From NCBI RefSeq assembly GCF_001423185.1, contig NZ_LMOB01000001.1, positions 2,215,889 through 2,279,888 of the forward strand: a stretch of DNA of 64,000 bases. The letters are read 5' to 3'. The stretch's first letter is position 1. Every line of letters starts with the position of its first letter. This DNA is from Plantibacter sp. Leaf314 (lineage in GTDB: Bacteria > Actinomycetota > Actinomycetes > Actinomycetales > Microbacteriaceae). The notes beneath the pieces were generated by a model. That model saw only the letters and a program-made list of their open reading frames with translations. It was not told where the DNA came from and searched no databases. Of the stretch, positions 8,949 to 17,066 are shown one piece after another. The position numbers and the translations under genes were made by a program.

Positions 8949-8954
8949 AGCCTA
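8949..8954 (-). promoter_or_regulatory. -10 box of leaderless ridA
   Basis: TAGGCT on the minus strand, separated from the ATG at 8942 by 6 bases with no ribosome binding site. It overlaps the intergenic space after the AraC gene. Confidence 0.5.
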
Positions 8955-8969
8955 GGGAAGACCGGCGAT

Positions 8970-9932
8970 TCAGCGGGCGCTCGACGCGAGGGTGACGCTC
9001 GGGTACTCACCGAAGCGGCTCGCGTAGGACGCCGCGAACCGTCCGAGATGGGAGAACCCCCACCGGCGGGCGAGCTCGGCGACGGTCGCCAGGCCCGGTT
9101 CGGCCTCCTGCAGCTCCTGTCGGACCCGGTCGAGGCGGATCGAGCGGAGGTAGTCGGTGGCGGTGAGGTCGTACTCCCGACGGAACGCCGTCTGCAGGCT
9201 GCGCGGGCTGAGCCCGGCGGCGGCGGCGATCTCCTCGGTCCGGATTGGGCGGTGGGCGTTGGCGATCATGAACTCCACCGCAGCCGCCGTCTTCCGACCG
9301 GACGCCACGACGCGATCCCGCCGTGGCTGCACGGCCAGATGAGGGAAGGTCTCGAGGAGCGCGACCGCGGCCGAGCGGTTCGCCTCGGCGCGGAGCACGG
9401 CCGAACTGCCGTCGTCGTAGATCACCCGGCCGACGCTCGCCACCGCCTCCGCCCATCGCCGCAGCGCCTCGCCCGACGGTCGGAAGGTCGTGTCGAAGGT
9501 GATCGGACCGACCGAGCCCTCGAGCTCGGCGGCGACACCCTCGAGGTACGTTCCGCCGAAGTGCATCATGTTGAGGCGGTAGTCGATGAGGTCGAACTGC
9601 GCGGGGCGGTCGTTCGCGAACATCGCCGGCTGCCCCTGCAGGAACGTCATCGGCGAGCCCAGCAGGTCGGAGACGCCTTCGCCGCGCGTCATCCAGGCGA
9701 CGACGTACTCGCCCTGCGTGAACGACGCCCCCGTGATCCGTCCCTCGACCTGCGAAGCACGCAGCGCGAGATCGTCGTCACCGACGGAGGTGAAGCGGTA
9801 CCGGAACTCGGCGGCGGTCGGCTCGACCGTCATCCGGCCGATGTTGTAGGCGGCACCGTACAGCTCCCGAGCCTGATCCACATCGGTCCCGGCGGCCTCG
9901 AACCGCTGCGCGGACCCTGGTTTCGCGCTCAT
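8970..9932 (-). CDS. AraC family transcriptional regulator
   Basis: A 320-residue regulator with a C-terminal AraC/XylS double helix-turn-helix (about residues 215-312). The first HTH is IRTEEIAAAAGLSPRSLQTA and the second ends in WGFSHLGRFAASYASRFGEYP, the family signature. The N-terminal two thirds is a sensor domain without obvious cupin motifs. It is closely similar along its whole length to the regulator at 60940-61893, sharing QGEY, PAMFANDR, FDTT, RPSGE, RAEANR and LLETFPH at matching positions. Both genes share the promoter motif GTGAGATTCT seven bases before the start. The target is unknown; the neighbours are ridA and an alpha-galactosidase. Confidence 0.9.
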   Translation of the reverse strand: MSAKPGSAQRFEAAGTDVDQARELYGAAYNIGRMTVEPTAAEFRYRFTSVGDDDLALRASQVEGRITGASFTQGEYVVAWMTRGEGVSDLLGSPMTFLQGQPAMFANDRPAQFDLIDYRLNMMHFGGTYLEGVAAELEGSVGPITFDTTFRPSGEALRRWAEAVASVGRVIYDDGSSAVLRAEANRSAAVALLETFPHLAVQPRRDRVVASGRKTAAAVEFMIANAHRPIRTEEIAAAAGLSPRSLQTAFRREYDLTATDYLRSIRLDRVRQELQEAEPGLATVAELARRWGFSHLGRFAASYASRFGEYPSVTLASSAR

Positions 9933-9939
9933 CCTGCTC

Positions 9940-9949
9940 AGAATCTCAC
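9940..9949 (-). promoter_or_regulatory. conserved promoter box of the AraC gene
   Basis: GTGAGATTCT on the minus strand, 7 bases before the ATG at 9932. The identical decamer at the identical distance precedes the related AraC gene at 61893. GATTCT would be the -10 box of a leaderless mRNA. Confidence 0.5.
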
Positions 9950-10027
9950 GACTCGGGCGCAGGTCCTCCTTCAGGCGATCGCGCTTCGTTTACTGGATAG
10001 TGCGGGTCCGGCGGCGGACGGTGTGCT

Positions 10028-11527
10028 TCACCCGATGTATGAGGTGTCGGAGCGGGCCTCGCCCGCCACCACGGCCGTCAGATCGACCTCGCGGCCGTCG
10101 AGCCGGAACGTGAACCGCCCCGTCTGCTCGACCGTGGGCGTCTCGCTGAGGTACTGGCGGAGTTCGGCGCGTTCGCTCTCGTGGAGCCAGACCACCGGGT
10201 CGGAGGTCGATTTGAACTCGAGGATGGCGGCGACGTCCTGGAGCAGGCGACGTTCAACCGGGTCGAGGAGGTTCCGGGCGCTGCGGAAGTAGACCGCGTC
10301 GGGGTCGACCTCGTAGACGTCCTTCAGCCAGACGCGGTTGACGGAGTCGACGATGGAGTTCCAGGCCCCGACGCCCGACGGATCGCCGACCCGTTCGGCG
10401 TTGTCCCAAAACGGACCGACATCCGGCCCCACGCGCGCGCCGTCGAACACGCCGATGGACGGGATCATCGGGACGCCGCAGCCGAGCAGGTACACGTCGT
10501 CGCCGACGGTCTCCCTGATGAACGAGATCGCGTCCCGGTAGGCCGTCTCGCGGTGCACGTCATGGTGGCGACGGCCGGCGACCGCGCCCGCGTACATGAA
10601 GTCGAGCTTGAGGTAGCTGAAGCCCCAGCCGGTGACGCGTTCGAAGACCTCGCGGAGGTGGTCCTGCACCTCGCGCTGCGTGGTGTCGAGCGAGTAGTAG
10701 TGCGAGTTCCAGTTGTAGCCGGTCGCCAGTGGGCGTCCGGCGTCGTCCTGCACGAGGAGGTCGGGGCGTTCGCGGGCGATCGTGGAGTCCGGCAGCGCGA
10801 TCATCGGAGCGAGCCACAGGCCTGGCCGGAACCCGGCCGAAGCGATCCGCTCGGCGGTCGCCTGCATACCGGAGGGGAAGTCCGGTCCGGCGGTCCAGTC
10901 GCCGACGATCGGTTCCCAGCCGTCGTCGAGCTGGAACACGTCGAAGGGGTACCCGGTGAGGTCGGCCACGGTGCGGGCGACCAGCTCCTCGTCGATGCCC
11001 TCGTAGTAGGAGTACCAGCTGCTCCAGACGCGACCGGCCCGCTGCGAGCGCCGACCGAGCCGTTCCGACAGCACCGCGGCGTAGTCGGCGAAGGCCTGCT
11101 GCTCCGGGCCGAAAGTCACGAACCACTCGGCTTCGTCGGTCTCGCTCCGCGCCCAGATGGTGTTGCGGTCGGCGCCGACACGCGGGTTGCCGAGGCCGAG
11201 GGTGCCGATCAGCAGCACCGTGCCGTCGGGCCCCTCGATGGCACCGACACCGCTGCCGGAATGGTGGTGCGGGGTCTCGTTGAGCGCGTCGTCGGCCGTG
11301 AGGAGTCGGTCCGGGCTGTCCTTGATGCCGATGGTCTCGCCGTCGGTGGTGGTCCAGCCACTCGGGCTCCACGAGTTCCAGCCGTGCCGGTAGAACCCGG
11401 TGTCGCCGAACGGGTGGAGCAGCGCGACGGGGCCGGCCGGGATGATGTGGCCGGTGCGCGTGGCGACGGGTGCGCCGGGGAGGTTCGCGGGGACGCGGAG
11501 GTCACCGAAGGTGAAGGTGTGCAGCAT
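10028..11527 (-). CDS. GH36 alpha-galactosidase
   Basis: A 499-residue glycoside hydrolase family 36 enzyme that releases alpha-linked galactose from raffinose-type or galactomannan oligosaccharides. The TIM barrel is marked by FQLDDGWEP near residue 205, and the catalytic nucleophile is the Asp in YLKLDFMYAGA near residue 310. VGPDVGPFWDN near residue 385 probably carries the acid/base. No signal peptide, so it acts on imported oligosaccharides. The ATG at 11527 has GAGAGG 8 bases upstream; further upstream open frame lacks a start context. It is shorter than classical 700-residue GH36 enzymes. It diverges from a ROK regulator, its likely controller. Confidence 0.88.
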   Translation of the reverse strand: MLHTFTFGDLRVPANLPGAPVATRTGHIIPAGPVALLHPFGDTGFYRHGWNSWSPSGWTTTDGETIGIKDSPDRLLTADDALNETPHHHSGSGVGAIEGPDGTVLLIGTLGLGNPRVGADRNTIWARSETDEAEWFVTFGPEQQAFADYAAVLSERLGRRSQRAGRVWSSWYSYYEGIDEELVARTVADLTGYPFDVFQLDDGWEPIVGDWTAGPDFPSGMQATAERIASAGFRPGLWLAPMIALPDSTIARERPDLLVQDDAGRPLATGYNWNSHYYSLDTTQREVQDHLREVFERVTGWGFSYLKLDFMYAGAVAGRRHHDVHRETAYRDAISFIRETVGDDVYLLGCGVPMIPSIGVFDGARVGPDVGPFWDNAERVGDPSGVGAWNSIVDSVNRVWLKDVYEVDPDAVYFRSARNLLDPVERRLLQDVAAILEFKSTSDPVVWLHESERAELRQYLSETPTVEQTGRFTFRLDGREVDLTAVVAGEARSDTSYIG

Positions 11528-11609
11528 GTGGTTGCCCTCTCGTGGGTGGTCGACCGCCCGACGGCGGCTTCCGGTCGGTCGACGTGGGTAGAGTCGGACC
11601 GACGAGCAG

Positions 11610-11634
11610 TTAATACTGCAACGTGGCGTGATAA
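11610..11634. promoter_or_regulatory. possible ROK operator between alpha-galactosidase and ROK genes
   Basis: An imperfect inverted repeat of the form TTAnnACnnCA spanning 25 bases in an otherwise GC-rich divergent promoter region. ROK repressors bind AT-containing palindromes, but the match is modest (7 of 12 arm positions). Confidence 0.25.
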
Positions 11635-11673
11635 GTCGCAAGAGCTCCCTGGACATCGAGAGAGAGGACGGCC

Positions 11674-12888
11674 ATGGCTCCCGAGGCGATGATCGATTCG
11701 ACCGGCGGGTCGATGGGCAGCCGGTCGCTGCTCCGCCGCATGAACTCCCTGGGGATCCTGCGAGCGGTCCTCCAGGCCCCCTCGACCCTGCGGACCCTGG
11801 CGAACGACTCCGGCCTCTCCCGGACGGCCGTCGACGCGATCGTCACCGACCTCGTCGGGCTCGGATGGTTGGAGCCCGCGGAGGCGACCGCCACCTCGCG
11901 GATCGGCAGGCCGGCCGCGGCCTACCGGATCCGCGCCGGACTCGGGCACCTCCTGTCGATCGACATCGGTGCGAACCACATCCACGTCGTCGTCGCCGAG
12001 CTCTCGGGCGCCGTGCTCGCGCAGCGCACCGCACACCTCGACGAGGACACCGAAGCCGCGGAACGCCTGGCGACGGCACTGGCGACCGGCGACGCGGCCC
12101 TCGCCGACCTCGACCTCGACCGCCGTGCGGTCTGGGTCACAACGATCGGCTCGCCGGGCGCGATCGGGCGGAACGGCGAGGTGCTGTACTTCGGCGGAAC
12201 GGGCCTCCCCGGCTGGGTGGGACTCGACCTCCGCGACTGGTTCGAGCGGGAGTTCGAGGGGGCCGTCCTGGTGGAGGGCGACGTCGCCCTCGGCGCGCAC
12301 GCGGAACTCGCCCTCGGCGCGGCACGGGGCCGACGCGACGTCGTCTACCTGCTCTGCGGGGTGCGGACGAGCGGCTCGTCGATCATCGACGGCAGGGTGC
12401 ACCGCGGCGTGCACGGTGCCGCGGGCATCGTCGGCGAGATGCCCGAACTGCGGTGGTCCCGGCTGAACGAGGAGTACGGCGGCTCGGTCCTCGGCACACC
12501 CCGGCCCTCCCGCGAGGAGATCTTCGACGCGGCCCGCGCCGGCGATCGGGTCGCGGGCATCGCGGTCACGGAGTTCGCCGACGACCTGGCGACGGGGGCG
12601 GCGGCCCTCACCCTGGCGGTCGATCCGGAGCTGCTCGTGATCGGTGGCGGCAGCGCACCCGGCGCCGACGTCTTCCTCCCGCGCTTCATCGAGACGCTCG
12701 GTGCGATCTGCCCGCTTCCGCCGGAGGTGGTCGTCTCGGCACTGGGTTCCGAGGCGGTGGCGCTCGGCGGCGTCAGCCTGGCGTCACAACGGCTCGACCG
12801 CGTGCTCGAAAACGCCGTCCGTGAGCGCGAGCGGTTCCCCGGCCCGGAGGAGGCACGCCGCCTCGCGCGGCAGGCACCGGCGTCCTGA
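11674..12888 (+). CDS. ROK family transcriptional regulator
   Basis: A 404-residue NagC/XylR-type regulator. A winged helix-turn-helix occupies about residues 18-85 (TLRTLANDSGLSRTAVDAIV), followed by a sugar-kinase-like ROK domain opening with LLSIDIGANHIHVVVAEL. The usual zinc motif CxCGxxGCxE is absent: the corresponding stretch reads GAAGIVGEMPELRWSRLNEE, with no cysteines. The catalytic Gly/Asp segment VLVEGDVALGAHAE is present. The start has GAGGAC upstream. It is divergent from the GH36 alpha-galactosidase, so it probably represses that gene in response to a galactoside or a phosphorylated derivative (inference). Confidence 0.85.
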   Translation: MAPEAMIDSTGGSMGSRSLLRRMNSLGILRAVLQAPSTLRTLANDSGLSRTAVDAIVTDLVGLGWLEPAEATATSRIGRPAAAYRIRAGLGHLLSIDIGANHIHVVVAELSGAVLAQRTAHLDEDTEAAERLATALATGDAALADLDLDRRAVWVTTIGSPGAIGRNGEVLYFGGTGLPGWVGLDLRDWFEREFEGAVLVEGDVALGAHAELALGAARGRRDVVYLLCGVRTSGSSIIDGRVHRGVHGAAGIVGEMPELRWSRLNEEYGGSVLGTPRPSREEIFDAARAGDRVAGIAVTEFADDLATGAAALTLAVDPELLVIGGGSAPGADVFLPRFIETLGAICPLPPEVVVSALGSEAVALGGVSLASQRLDRVLENAVRERERFPGPEEARRLARQAPAS

Positions 12889-12918
12889 GCCCCGTCCCAG
12901 CCGCCCGGAGGCGTGTCG

Positions 12919-13977
12919 TCAGGCGATGGCAGCCGGTGCCGATAGGTCCGGGGTCGGCATGACACGGTCCGGGATCGCGTCGTCGTAGACGTCCTGGATC
13001 ACGTCGAAGGCCTTCCGAGCCTCGGCCGGGTGGAGCCAGAAGGCGCCCGGCTCGTCGAGTCCGGCGTAGAAGTCCTGGATCAGTCGTTCGTGGGACACCC
13101 CCCAGTACGCGCGTTCGCCACTCGCGGTGGCCCGCTCGACCGTGGTCTCGACGCGCCCGTCGTCGAAGCGTGCCGTGAGCTCGGCGCCGAGATGCAACGT
13201 CCCGCGCTCGCAGACGACGTCGATCGTGACGGGCAGGTTCGCGACGCCGGCGACCGTCGCGTAGACGGTGCTCGTCGCGCCGCCCGCGTGCACGATGCGC
13301 AGCTCGGCCGTGTCCTCGACCTCGATCACCTCGGCGAGCGCGCGGGTCGCGATCGACCCCGTCGCGGCGATCGGGTCGCCCACCAGCCACTGCACGAGGT
13401 CGATCGTGTGGATGGCCTGGTTCATGAGCAGCCCGCCACCGCCCGTGGCCCAGCTACCCCGCCACGGGCGGTCCTCGTAGTAGGCGGCCGTGCGATGCCA
13501 CGGGACGATCGCCGAGGCGCCGAGCACCGCGCCGAGCTCGCCGGCGTCGAGGAGTTCCTTGGCGCGTTCCGCCGGTCGGTTGTACCGGTTCTGGAAGCAC
13601 ACGGCGATCTTGGCGCGGCTGTGCTCGGCCGCCGCCACGAGTCGGTCGGCCTCCGCCCGCGTGTGGGCGAGCGGCTTCTCGAGGACGACGTCGATCCCCC
13701 GTTCGAGCGCACGGATCGCCTGGTCGGCGTGCAGATGGTGCGGGGTGCAGAGGTGGACGACGTCCGGTCGCGCCTCGTCGAGGAGGCGGTCGAGGTCCGT
13801 GTACCCGGGGACGCCGGTCGCCGTGCTCACCGCGTCGAGCCGGCCGGCGTCGACGTCGCACACCGCGACCAGCTGGGCGCCCGGCACCGTCGCGATGGCG
13901 GCGAGGTGGAGGGCGGAGATGTCGCCGCACCCGACCACGGCGACGCGGCGGACGACGGGCTGCGGCTCGCGGGTCAT
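12919..13977 (-). CDS. Gfo/Idh/MocA family dehydrogenase (second copy)
   Basis: A 352-residue NAD(P)-dependent oxidoreductase. The Rossmann motif VAVVGCGDISALHLA is at residues 11-25, VVLEKPLAHTRAEADRLV is near residue 95, and MNQAIHTIDLVQWLVG near residue 180 holds the family His/Asp pattern. The start overlaps the stop of the upstream isomerase by four bases, so the two are coupled. It converges with the ROK gene. It is similar in layout to the dehydrogenase at 4877 but clearly divergent in sequence, so the two may act on different intermediates of one pathway. The LacI-type operator at 14901 probably controls it. Confidence 0.85.
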   Translation of the reverse strand: MTREPQPVVRRVAVVGCGDISALHLAAIATVPGAQLVAVCDVDAGRLDAVSTATGVPGYTDLDRLLDEARPDVVHLCTPHHLHADQAIRALERGIDVVLEKPLAHTRAEADRLVAAAEHSRAKIAVCFQNRYNRPAERAKELLDAGELGAVLGASAIVPWHRTAAYYEDRPWRGSWATGGGGLLMNQAIHTIDLVQWLVGDPIAATGSIATRALAEVIEVEDTAELRIVHAGGATSTVYATVAGVANLPVTIDVVCERGTLHLGAELTARFDDGRVETTVERATASGERAYWGVSHERLIQDFYAGLDEPGAFWLHPAEARKAFDVIQDVYDDAIPDRVMPTPDLSAPAAIA

Positions 13978-14855
13978 CGCAGCCCGATCCCCAGCTCGTC
14001 GGTGAGTCCGCGGAACGCGCGGGCCGCGACACCGAACGAGGCCGGCCCGGAGAAGCCGCCGAGCGCATGCGTCTCGGACAGGTGCGGCTCGAGCGAGGCG
14101 AACCCGGTGTAGCCGTCGTCGCGCAGGGCGGTGAGCGTCTCACGGAGCTGGCCGTCGCCCTCCCCCGCCGGGACCACCTGGCCCGACTCGGCGACCGCGT
14201 CCTTCACCTGCAGGTAGTCGACGTAGGGGCGGAGCATCGCGTACGCGTCGTCGAACGGCGCGACACCGCACTGGACGAAGTTCGCGTTGTCCCAGGCGAG
14301 GCGGAGCGCCGGCGATCCGACCGATTCGACGAGGTCGAGGATCCGCTCGGGCACGTCGCCGTAGATGTCCTTCTCGTTCTCGTGGAGGAGCACGACCCCC
14401 TCGCGCTCAGCCAGGTCGGCGAGCAGTCGCATGCGGACGAGGACGTCGTCGCGGGTGTCCTCGACGCGCACGTCCGCACCGCGGAAGAAGGAGAAGATCC
14501 GGATGTTGGTGGTTCCGAGCGCATGGGCGACGGCGATGGCCCGGGCGAGGCGGGCGACCTCCAGCTCGGCGTCGAGGGCCACGTCGACCTTGCCGATGGG
14601 CGATCCGATCGCGGAGACCCCCATCCCCGCCTGTTCCAGCTGGGCGGCGAGGCGGGCCGACTGCTCGGTGTCGAGGTCGATCACGTTCGTGCCCCACGCG
14701 CTCCGCACCTCGACGTGGGAGGCGCCGAGCGCTTCGAGCACCGCGATCTGTGTCGTCGGGTCCGCGTCGATCTCGTCGCCGAATCCCGACAGGGTCCAGG
14801 TCACCGGGTGCTGTGCATTCACGTGCGCTTCCGCCTTCGCGTTCGTTCTCGTCAT
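13974..14855 (-). CDS. sugar phosphate isomerase/epimerase (third TIM barrel)
   Basis: A 293-residue xylose-isomerase-like TIM-barrel protein. Candidate metal ligands are the Glu in LLHENEKDIYGD, the Asp in RLAWDNANFVQ, and the Glu in FASLEPHLSET. It is first in a two-gene operon with a Gfo/Idh/MocA dehydrogenase. The start is uncertain: ATG 14855 has no ribosome site, while an in-frame GTG at 14822 has GGAAG 6 bases upstream and would give 282 residues. Its promoter carries a LacI-type operator matching those of the uxaC/ABC divergon. Confidence 0.8.
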   Translation of the reverse strand: MTRTNAKAEAHVNAQHPVTWTLSGFGDEIDADPTTQIAVLEALGASHVEVRSAWGTNVIDLDTEQSARLAAQLEQAGMGVSAIGSPIGKVDVALDAELEVARLARAIAVAHALGTTNIRIFSFFRGADVRVEDTRDDVLVRMRLLADLAEREGVVLLHENEKDIYGDVPERILDLVESVGSPALRLAWDNANFVQCGVAPFDDAYAMLRPYVDYLQVKDAVAESGQVVPAGEGDGQLRETLTALRDDGYTGFASLEPHLSETHALGGFSGPASFGVAARAFRGLTDELGIGLR

Positions 14856-14888
14856 CGGGAACCGGGCAGTCGCGCTGCCGGTCGTGCC

Positions 14889-14917
14889 AGCCTAGAACGT
14901 TGGCAACCGGTTGACAA
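14889..14917 (-). promoter_or_regulatory. promoter with LacI-type operator (isomerase-dehydrogenase operon)
   Basis: On the minus strand TTGTCA (14917-14912), a 17-base spacer and TAGGCT (14894-14889) form a promoter. The operator TGGCAACCGGTTGACA (14901-14916) overlaps the -35 box and spacer. It is the most symmetric of the three matching sites, differing from a perfect palindrome at one pair. Confidence 0.6.
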
Positions 14918-14949
14918 CCCCGCCAGCGAGACCGTTCACGGGCGGACCT

Positions 14950-14955
14950 TAGGAT
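14950..14955 (+). promoter_or_regulatory. -10 box of leaderless HAD gene
   Basis: TAGGAT lies 7 bases before the GTG at 14963 and overlaps an in-frame ATG at 14954. That ATG would be upstream of the transcript start, so it cannot be the start if this box is used. Confidence 0.45.
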
Positions 14956-14962
14956 GGACGGC

Positions 14963-15658
14963 GTGACCGACCTCTATCTCGCGAGCACGACCGTGTCCTT
15001 CCATCGCAGCTGGTCCTGTGTGCTGTTCGACCTCGACGGCACGATCGTGGACTCCGCCCCCGGCATCATCTCGCGCATGAAGACGACCCTGGCGAACGTC
15101 GGCGCCGTCGTGCCCTCCGACGAATCGCTGCTGCGCTGGGTCGGCCCACCACTCCTCGACTCCTTCCGCGACTTCGCCGGGATGGACCCGCTGCAGTCGC
15201 AGCTCGCCCTCACGGAGTACCGACGCCAGGTCGCCATCGAGGGCGCCGAGGTCGGGACCGCCGTGTTCCCCGGGATCGCCGGACTCCTCGCGCGCATCTC
15301 CGAGGCCGGCGTTCCGCTCGGTCTCGCCACGTCGAAGCCGGAGTCGCAGGCGAACACGATCCTCGACCACTTCGGCCTCAGCCAGTACTTCACCGTCGTC
15401 ACGGGCGCCTCGGAGGACGAGGTCCGCAGCAGCAAGGCCGACGTCATCGGCGAGGCGCTGCGACGCCTCACGGCCGCCGGGGTCGACACCTCCCGGACCG
15501 TGCTCGTCGGCGACCGCCTCCACGACATCGAGGGCGCGACGGCGCACGGCATCCCGACCATCCTCGTGGAGTGGGGCTACGGCTCACCGGCTGAGGCGGC
15601 GGACGCCCTCGCCGTCGTGCACTCGATCGACGCGCTGTCGAGCCTCATCATCGGCTGA
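14963..15658 (+). CDS. HAD family hydrolase, phosphoglycolate-phosphatase-like
   Basis: A 231-residue haloacid-dehalogenase-type phosphatase. Motif I FDLDGT has the nucleophile Asp23 and Asp25, motif II is ATSKPES near residue 120, the motif III lysine is in RSSKADVIGEAL, and motif IV is LVGDRLHDIEGA near residue 185. The helical cap between motifs I and II gives the Gph/PGMB-like subclass I architecture. The GTG start fits a leaderless promoter; an ATG three codons upstream overlaps the -10 box. The substrate is probably a small phosphate ester such as phosphoglycolate or a sugar phosphate. It diverges from the isomerase operon. Confidence 0.85.
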   Translation: MTDLYLASTTVSFHRSWSCVLFDLDGTIVDSAPGIISRMKTTLANVGAVVPSDESLLRWVGPPLLDSFRDFAGMDPLQSQLALTEYRRQVAIEGAEVGTAVFPGIAGLLARISEAGVPLGLATSKPESQANTILDHFGLSQYFTVVTGASEDEVRSSKADVIGEALRRLTAAGVDTSRTVLVGDRLHDIEGATAHGIPTILVEWGYGSPAEAADALAVVHSIDALSSLIIG

Positions 15659-15747
15659 CCGAGGCCGGAACCGCTTGGTGACCCCAGGAGGGCCTGGCTT
15701 CATCGACACCTGCTCACTAGGGTGATGACCATCCTGAGGAGGTCGAC

Positions 15748-16341
15748 ATGGCGGTGTTCACGCGCGGTTTCGGAGGACGGGCACGGGAGCAGGACGACCG
15801 ACTCCCACCCGGTCAGTTCCTCACCGAGGACTTCCCGGTCCTCTCCGCAGGCCCCACGCCGCGGATCGACACGGATGAGTGGGAGTTCCAGATCCGCACC
15901 GAGGCGGGCGAGACCCACCGCTGGGACTGGGACGCCCTCCAAGCCCTGCAGCAGGACGACATCACGCGCGACATCCACTGCGTGACCCGCTGGACGAAGC
16001 TCGGCACCAGTTGGCAGGGCGTCTCGCTCGACACCCTCTTCGCCGACGTCGAGAGCAGCTACGACTTCGTCATGGCGCACTCCTACGGCGGGTACACGAC
16101 CAACATCCCGCTCGAGGACCTCCTGGACGGCAAGGCCTGGATCGCCACCGGCTTCAACGGCGAACCGCTCGAAGCCGAGCACGGCGGACCGGCCCGCCTC
16201 CTCATCCCGCACCTCTACTTCTGGAAGAGCGCGAAGTGGGTCCGCGGCCTCGTCATGCAGCAGGACGACGAACCGGGCTTCTGGGAGCAGAACGGGTATC
16301 ACGCCTACGGTGATCCCTGGCTCGAGCAGCGCTACTCGTGA
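15748..16341 (+). CDS. sulfite-oxidase-like molybdopterin oxidoreductase, soluble
   Basis: A 197-residue protein made almost only of the molybdopterin-binding sulfite oxidase domain (YedY/MsrP-like fold). Cys78 in DIHCVTRWTKLG is the expected molybdenum ligand, and FNGEPLEAEHGGPARLLIP and YFWKSAKWV are typical cofactor-contacting segments. There is no Tat signal, haem domain or dimerisation domain, so it should work in the cytoplasm. GAGGAGG at 15738-15744 precedes the start, and a -10 TAGGGT lies near 15717. It overlaps the next gene, a flavin reductase, by four bases, which suggests electrons pass between them. The substrate is unknown. Confidence 0.85.
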   Translation: MAVFTRGFGGRAREQDDRLPPGQFLTEDFPVLSAGPTPRIDTDEWEFQIRTEAGETHRWDWDALQALQQDDITRDIHCVTRWTKLGTSWQGVSLDTLFADVESSYDFVMAHSYGGYTTNIPLEDLLDGKAWIATGFNGEPLEAEHGGPARLLIPHLYFWKSAKWVRGLVMQQDDEPGFWEQNGYHAYGDPWLEQRYS

Positions 16342-17066
16342 GGCGCACGGGTCATGTCGACGTCTGGAAGACGGCCACCGTGGTCTCGGCGACGCAGCTG
16401 ACACCCTCGGGGCGGAGCCTCGTGCTCGACGTTCCGGGCTGGGGCGGCAACCTCGCCGGGCAGCACGCCGACGTCCGGCTCACCGCGCCCGACGGGTATC
16501 AGGCCGTGCGCTCGTATTCCATCGCCTCGGCCGACGCCGGCGACCGCCTCGAGATCGCCGTCGACCGCGTCCCCGACGGCGAGGTGTCGCCGTTCCTCGT
16601 CGACGCGATCGAGGTCGGCGACCAGGTCGAGGTCCGCGGGCCGCTCGGCGGCTGGTTCGTCTGGCGACCGGAGGAGACCGAGCCCGTCCTCCTCGTCGGC
16701 GGCGGATCGGGCATCGTGCCGCTCATGGCGATGGTGCGCGCCCACGAGGCGTCCGGGAGCACGGCCCCGTTCCGCCTCGTGTACTCGGTGCGCTCCCCCG
16801 AGGACGCCTTCTTCGCCGAGGAACTGTCTGCGGCAACCGGGGTCGAGGTCACCTGGATCTACACGCGGCGAGCGCCGGACGGCTGGCCGCGTCCCGCGGG
16901 GCGGTTGGCGGCGGCGGACCTGCAGGCCCTCGAGGCGGCCGGCGTTGAGGCACCGTCGGTGTTCGCGTGCGGCCCGACCGGCTTCGTCGAGGCTGTCGCG
17001 GACACCCTCGTCACGATCGGCCACGATCCCGCCCGCATCAAGACCGAGCGGTTCGGAGGGGCCTGA
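16338..17066 (+). CDS. ferredoxin reductase-type FAD/NAD(P) oxidoreductase
   Basis: A 242-residue flavoprotein of the ferredoxin-NADP reductase family. The FAD-binding RSYSIAS motif is near residue 56, the NAD(P) pyrophosphate loop GGGSGIVPLMAM near 125, and the C-terminal CGPTGFVEAV near 213. No iron-sulfur domain is attached. It starts at a GTG inside the stop of the sulfite-oxidase-like gene (GTGA) and itself overlaps the following gene by one base (TGATG), so all three are one tightly coupled operon. It probably delivers reducing equivalents to, or takes them from, the molybdoenzyme (inference from arrangement). Confidence 0.88.
   Translation: MRRTGHVDVWKTATVVSATQLTPSGRSLVLDVPGWGGNLAGQHADVRLTAPDGYQAVRSYSIASADAGDRLEIAVDRVPDGEVSPFLVDAIEVGDQVEVRGPLGGWFVWRPEETEPVLLVGGGSGIVPLMAMVRAHEASGSTAPFRLVYSVRSPEDAFFAEELSAATGVEVTWIYTRRAPDGWPRPAGRLAAADLQALEAAGVEAPSVFACGPTGFVEAVADTLVTIGHDPARIKTERFGGA

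Noticed and set aside
8883..10292. 469-residue plus-strand open frame over the AraC gene
   Set aside because: Shadow of the AraC regulator and the alpha-galactosidase end; no domain and atypical composition.
14954..14956. ATG as start of the HAD phosphatase
   Set aside because: It overlaps the TAGGAT box, so it would precede the transcript start. The in-frame GTG at 14963 is placed correctly for a leaderless mRNA.
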